This document shows positions 5,760 through 8,544 of a stretch of DNA of 8,544 bases, one piece after another. How positions within the stretch are numbered: position 1 is the first letter of the stretch; every line of letters begins with the position of its first letter. Origin of the DNA: Pseudomonadota bacterium (GTDB lineage: Bacteria > Pseudomonadota > Alphaproteobacteria > Rhizobiales > Devosiaceae); assembly GCA_023387585.1 (NCBI GenBank), contig JAEWHZ010000363.1, positions 1 to 8,544 on the forward strand, given 5' to 3'. Made by a program: the position numbers and the translations under genes. The notes beneath the pieces are model-generated. The model saw only the letters and a list, made by a program, of their open reading frames with translations, searched no databases and was not told where the DNA came from.

Positions 5760-6710
5760 TCAGAAGCCGGCTACGGTGAGATGGCCGGTAGTGATCTCGA
5801 CGGCGCCGGGGGCTATGGCGGTGGCGTGCAGGGCGCGGCGCGAGATGGGATTGAGCACTTCTATGGGCTGTCCGGCAGCGGCCGCCGTGAGGGCGCGCGC
5901 GCGCAGGGTCAGGGTCAGCGGGCCGGAGCGGTAATAGACCGTGACCATCTCGTTGCGCGCGATGACCTGCGGCACGGTCACGTCGGAGGCCTTGAGCAGG
6001 ACGCCGGCGCGGCTCTGGCGTATGAGCGTCATGCCGATCAGTTCCTCGGGCGTCGTGTAGCCGGCAGTCTGGCTGAAGCGCTGGGCGACCGGGCGCATCT
6101 CGATGTCGGTCTCGCGCAGCACCGTGCCGGCCGGAAGCGTCGCGCGCAGATGCGGCAGGTCGACGAGGATGTCGAGGTTTCCCTCGAGGTCGAGCGGGTC
6201 GGTGCGGCCGGCAACCACGAAGCGGGCGGAAAAACTGGCCGAGCCGGGGAAGTAGCGCAGCGAGACGAGCTGGAGCGGTTCTCCGATCGTCGCGGCATTG
6301 AGCGCGGGAAGCGGGCGGGTCAGGCGCATGGCGACATGCATCGTGTCGTCCATGATGCCCCTGGTACGCAGATCGGCTTCGAGCAGCGAGACGATGTCGT
6401 CCTCTCCGAGCGAAACGGCGGTGCGCGCGACGCGGATCGCCGTCAGACCATTGGTGGTGAAGCCGGAAAAGCCGATGCGCTCGGTGGCGGCGACCAGGTC
6501 CGAAAGGCCGACCACGCCCGACGTGCCGGGCGCGGGGGCTCGGAACAGCGCCTCTTCGGCACTGGCGCCGGCCTCGGCGAACAGATCGCCGACGGTGACG
6601 ATTTCGGCCTCGACCATGACCTCGGCGCGCAGGCTGGGGCCGGCGAGGGCGGGCGCGGCGGCTGCGAGAGCGGCGAAGGCGAGGATCGCCAGATGTCTGA
6701 TCGTTTTCAT
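5760..6710 (-). CDS. flgA: Flagellar P-ring assembly chaperone FlgA
   Basis: FlgA is the periplasmic chaperone that helps FlgI form the P ring. From the ATG at 6710 the protein has 316 residues: a Sec signal peptide (1-23, ending PALA), an N-terminal region of low conservation, and a C-terminal SAF domain from about 187 to 250 (LRATLPAGTVLRETDIEMRP, LIGMTLIRQSRAGVLLKASDV), followed by the terminal beta domain (VTVYYRSGPLTLTLRARAL, IEVLNP). An in-frame GTG at 6719 overlaps the flgG stop by four bases (GTGA) and would add three residues. The ATG is preferred because GGTGA lies 5 bases upstream and the signal peptide then starts MKTIRH. Either way it is translationally coupled to flgG. Length is on the long side compared with enteric FlgA (about 220) but usual for alphaproteobacteria. 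Confidence 0.92.
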   Translation of the reverse strand: MKTIRHLAILAFAALAAAAPALAGPSLRAEVMVEAEIVTVGDLFAEAGASAEEALFRAPAPGTSGVVGLSDLVAATERIGFSGFTTNGLTAIRVARTAVSLGEDDIVSLLEADLRTRGIMDDTMHVAMRLTRPLPALNAATIGEPLQLVSLRYFPGSASFSARFVVAGRTDPLDLEGNLDILVDLPHLRATLPAGTVLRETDIEMRPVAQRFSQTAGYTTPEELIGMTLIRQSRAGVLLKASDVTVPQVIARNEMVTVYYRSGPLTLTLRARALTAAAAGQPIEVLNPISRRALHATAIAPGAVEITTGHLTVAGF

Positions 6711-6715
6711 CGTCG

Positions 6716-7501
6716 TCACCGCAACTGGCTCGTGGCCTGCATCATCTGATCGGCGCCGGAGATGACGCGCGCGTTCATCTCATAGGCGCGCTGGGCGGCG
6801 ATGAGATCGGCAATCTCGGTGACTGCGTTAACGTTGGACTGTTCGAGATAGCCTTGAAGCAGATCGCCGACACCCTCGACACCGGGGGTGCCTATCTGCG
6901 GCGCGCCGCTGGCCGCGGTCTCGGCAAACAGATTGTCGCCGAGCGAATCGAGGCCGGTCTTGTTGACAAAGCGGGCGAGCTGAATCTGGCCGAGCTGGGT
7001 CGGCGTCCGGTCGGCGCCGATATAGGCCTCGACGAGACCCGAGGGCGAGATCGACACCGCCACCGCGTCCTCGGGCACGGTGATGCCCGGTTCGATCACG
7101 TAGCCCGAGGCGTTGACCAGCACGCCTTCCGGGCTGCGCTCGAAGCTGCCGTCGCGGGTATAGGCGTTGCTGCCATTGGGCAGTTGCACGATGAAATAGC
7201 CCTCGCCTCGCACGGCGATGTCGAGCTCCTTTTCGGTCGGCAGCACCGCGCCCTGGGTCATGACGCGCGTCGTCGCCACGGTGCGCACGCCCGAGCCGAT
7301 CTCGAGGCCCGCCGGCAGCATGGTGCCCTGGTCGGAGGTCTGCGATCCGGCGCGGCGGTAGACCTGATAGAGCAGGTCCTGGAACTCGGCGCGCTGGCGC
7401 TTGAATCCGGTGGTGCGCAGATTGGCTATGTTGTTGGAGATGACTTCGACATTGCGCTCCTGCGCGCCCATGCCGGTCGATGCGATATAGAGAGCTTTCA
7501 T
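6716..7501 (-). CDS. flgG: Flagellar distal rod protein FlgG
   Basis: FlgG forms the distal rod that crosses the periplasm inside the P and L rings. The 261 residues match the usual FlgG length. The N-terminal rod motif (MKALYIASTGMGAQERNVE, then SNNIANLRTTGFKRQRAEF) and the C-terminal coiled-coil motif (VTEIADLIAAQRAYEMNAR, ending MMQATSQLR) are the paired D0 helices of axial proteins. The middle carries ELDIAVRGEGYF...YTRDGSF, the shared flagellar hook/rod core. It has no signal peptide because rod proteins leave through the flagellar type III system. It begins 12 bases after the flgF stop, with AAGGA about 10 bases before the ATG, and its stop lies inside the alternative GTG start of flgA. 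Confidence 0.97.
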   Translation of the reverse strand: MKALYIASTGMGAQERNVEVISNNIANLRTTGFKRQRAEFQDLLYQVYRRAGSQTSDQGTMLPAGLEIGSGVRTVATTRVMTQGAVLPTEKELDIAVRGEGYFIVQLPNGSNAYTRDGSFERSPEGVLVNASGYVIEPGITVPEDAVAVSISPSGLVEAYIGADRTPTQLGQIQLARFVNKTGLDSLGDNLFAETAASGAPQIGTPGVEGVGDLLQGYLEQSNVNAVTEIADLIAAQRAYEMNARVISGADQMMQATSQLR

Positions 7502-7513
7502 CGGTCCCGATCC

Positions 7514-8254
7514 TTACGCGTTGGCATCGCCCAGCCGCTGGATGGCCGTGCGTCGCAAATCGTCCTGCTGGTTCATGAGGTTGGCGAGGGATTCATAGGC
7601 GCGCTGCACGCGGATCATCTCGGCCATCTCGGTGATGGAAGACACGTTGGAGCGCTCGATCGAGCCCTGGACCAGGCGGGTTTCCGTCGCAGCGATCGCG
7701 CCGTCGCCGGCCCACAGATTGCTGCCCTCGCGCGTGAGCGCCTGCACGTTCTCGAACTCGACGACGCGGATGCGGCCCTTGGGTCCGGCGCTCGAAGCGA
7801 TGGAGCCGTCGGTGCCGATGGTGATGCCGACCTCTTCCGGCCCGAAGGTGACCGGGCCGGCCTCGCTCAGCACCGCGAAGCCGTTCATGTCGACCAGAGT
7901 GCCGCCGGCATCGAGCGTCAGCGCGCCGGCGCGGGTGTAGCGCTCGCCCTGCGGCGTCTCGACGGCGAGGAAGCCTTCGCCCATCAGCGCGACGTCGAGC
8001 TCGTTGCCGGTCTGCACGATGGCGCCGGGCACCATGTCGTGGCGCGTGGCCCAATCATGCACATAGCTCAGGGGCTGGTCGGGCCGCGGGAAGTCGCGAT
8101 GGCTCGCGACGGGCATGACGTATTCCTCGAACAGGATTTCTTCGGCCTTGAAGCCAGCGGTGTTCATGTTGGCCATGTTGTTGGCCACCACGTCCATCTG
8201 GCGCTGCAAGGCGATCTGGCGCGAGAGCCCGATCAGTTGCGCGTTTTCGATCAT
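7514..8254 (-). CDS. flgF: Flagellar proximal rod protein FlgF
   Basis: FlgF is one of the proximal rod subunits linking the MS ring to the distal rod. The 246-residue protein starts MIENAQLIGLSRQIALQRQM and has the rod signature ANNMANMNTAGFKAEE (24-39), the core ELDVALMGEGFLAVETPQG with YTRAGALTL, and the C-terminal helix SSITEMAEMIRVQRAYESL with MNQQDDLRRTAIQRL. The ATG at 8254 is preferred over an upstream in-frame start at 8323: GGGGA lies 7 bases before it, the family begins at this point, and the extension would cover the expected start point of the sigma-54 promoter. First gene of the operon; it lacks a signal peptide, as expected for export through the flagellar secretion channel. 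Confidence 0.96.
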   Translation of the reverse strand: MIENAQLIGLSRQIALQRQMDVVANNMANMNTAGFKAEEILFEEYVMPVASHRDFPRPDQPLSYVHDWATRHDMVPGAIVQTGNELDVALMGEGFLAVETPQGERYTRAGALTLDAGGTLVDMNGFAVLSEAGPVTFGPEEVGITIGTDGSIASSAGPKGRIRVVEFENVQALTREGSNLWAGDGAIAATETRLVQGSIERSNVSSITEMAEMIRVQRAYESLANLMNQQDDLRRTAIQRLGDANA

Positions 8255-8325
8255 TTCGTCGTCCCCGGTGCTTCGGACCTTCCTGGCCCTAGGCGGTCCA
8301 CGCGAAGTGGAGCTGCCATTCACCT

Positions 8326-8341
8326 TGCAGAAACCATGCCA
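8326..8341 (-). promoter_or_regulatory. Sigma-54 (RpoN) promoter of flgFGAH
   Basis: The minus strand reads TGGCATGGTTTCTGCA, matching the -24/-12 consensus TGGCACG-N4-TTGCA at all but two positions, with the invariant GG and GC at the correct 10-base separation. Transcription would begin near 8315, leaving a leader of about 60 bases before the flgF ATG. Sigma-54 control of rod and ring operons, activated by FlbD, is established in Caulobacter. Confidence 0.8.
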
Positions 8342-8423
8342 GAAATTTCCATGCGTATTTTCAGATGGTTAGCTGGTAGCTGCGAGGCGCCCCGCGTACC
8401 GGTGTCGCAAACGGGTACATTCT

Positions 8424-8444
8424 GCCCGGCAAAACTTGCCGGGC
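8424..8444. promoter_or_regulatory. FlbD/ftr-like palindrome
   Basis: A perfect palindrome with 9-bp arms GCCCGGCAA and TTGCCGGGC around a 3-base centre (AAC). Its centre is about 119 bases upstream of the expected flgF start point, a usual enhancer distance for a sigma-54 activator. The GC-rich CGGCA/TGCCG core resembles the ftr elements bound by FlbD in Caulobacter, as I recall them. It is not a terminator, because no T-run follows on either strand. Confidence 0.6.
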
Positions 8445-8445
8445 T

Positions 8446-8460
8446 GTAACCATTCGTTAA
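8446..8460 (+). promoter_or_regulatory. CtrA-like binding site
   Basis: GTAA-N7-TTAA (one mismatch from the CtrA consensus TTAA-N7-TTAA), with the half-sites GTAACCAT and TTAACCAG. It begins one base after the ftr-like palindrome and 60 bases before the plus-strand ATG at 8520. A further half-site, CTAACCAT, lies at 8372-8365 on the minus strand. CtrA turns on early flagellar operons, including fliL-fliM, in Caulobacter, so this box probably serves the divergent gene. Confidence 0.55.
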
Positions 8461-8519
8461 CCAGCACGCGATTAGCTCGTCGTGGGGACGGAATCGTCCG
8501 GTTTTCGGGGCAATCGAGC

Positions 8520-8544
8520 ATGGCGGCAGAAGCGGAAGTCTCGG
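8520..8544 (+). CDS. Possible start of a divergent gene (fliL by synteny), truncated by window edge
   Basis: An ATG at 8520 opens a frame reading MAAEAEVS to the window edge, with only a weak GGGG-type ribosome site at about 8507-8510. Eight codons carry no family signal. The guess of fliL rests on two points: in Caulobacter, as I recall, fliL-fliM lies next to and divergent from flgF, and a CtrA-like box lies at a fitting distance upstream. It could also be another gene or no gene. Confidence 0.35.

Noticed and set aside
4965..6749. Plus-strand open frame of 594 codons opposite flgH and flgA
   Set aside because: Antisense of FlgH and FlgA, which have clear family motifs; the product is low-complexity Gly/Arg/Asp/Ala sequence typical of a shadow frame.
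6854..8449. Long plus-strand open frame of 531 codons opposite flgG and flgF
   Set aside because: It is the antisense shadow of two well-conserved flagellar genes in GC-rich DNA; its translation is His/Asp/Gly/Ala-rich with no recognisable domain.
8486..8499. GGACG-GAAT-CGTCC inverted repeat before the plus-strand ATG
   Set aside because: Only a 5-bp stem; it may be part of a leader but is too short to call in this GC-rich region.

Overview
The window reads as chromosomal DNA of a high-GC alphaproteobacterium. A stalked or dimorphic marine relative (Caulobacterales/Maricaulales type) is the best guess. The grounds are the flgF-flgG-flgA-flgH gene order, an upstream control region with a sigma-54 promoter, a CtrA-like box and an FlbD/ftr-like palindrome, and the CsgH-type (not CsgC-type) curli protein. 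The genus cannot be fixed from the sequence alone. Every well-supported gene lies on the minus strand, so the text below follows transcription from the right edge to the left edge.

Right part (about 8544 to 4918): a flagellar basal-body operon, flgF-flgG-flgA-flgH (rod proteins FlgF and FlgG, P-ring chaperone FlgA, L-ring lipoprotein FlgH). Gaps are short or genes overlap, and a GC-rich hairpin at 4918-4945 closes the operon. The 265-base region upstream of flgF (8255-8519) holds a near-consensus sigma-54 element facing flgF, a perfect 9-bp-arm palindrome and, directly next to it, a CtrA-like GTAA-N7-TTAA box. An ATG at 8520 on the plus strand may start a divergent gene; by synteny fliL is the guess, but only 8 codons are visible.

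Middle part (4852 to 1482): a stand-alone M32 zinc carboxypeptidase, followed by a lipid-kinase-like protein (DAGK/YegS family, GTG start) whose stop overlaps the start of a calcineurin-like metallophosphoesterase (TGATG), making a translationally coupled pair.

Left part (1472 to 1): a curli-type functional amyloid locus. It has a secreted curlin-like protein built from ten 11-residue QxGxxN units, a CsgH-like curli protein with a strong intrinsic terminator, and the start of a second curlin-repeat protein that runs off the left edge. Both curlin genes are preceded by direct repeats of CTGAA-type motifs spaced exactly 11 bp apart, and these sit at the same distance from a possible -10. This suggests one OmpR/PhoB-type response regulator controls both. 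Secretion genes (csgG, csgE, csgF) are not visible and may lie beyond the left edge. The window therefore places a motility operon and an adhesive fibre locus a few kilobases apart, separated by housekeeping genes.
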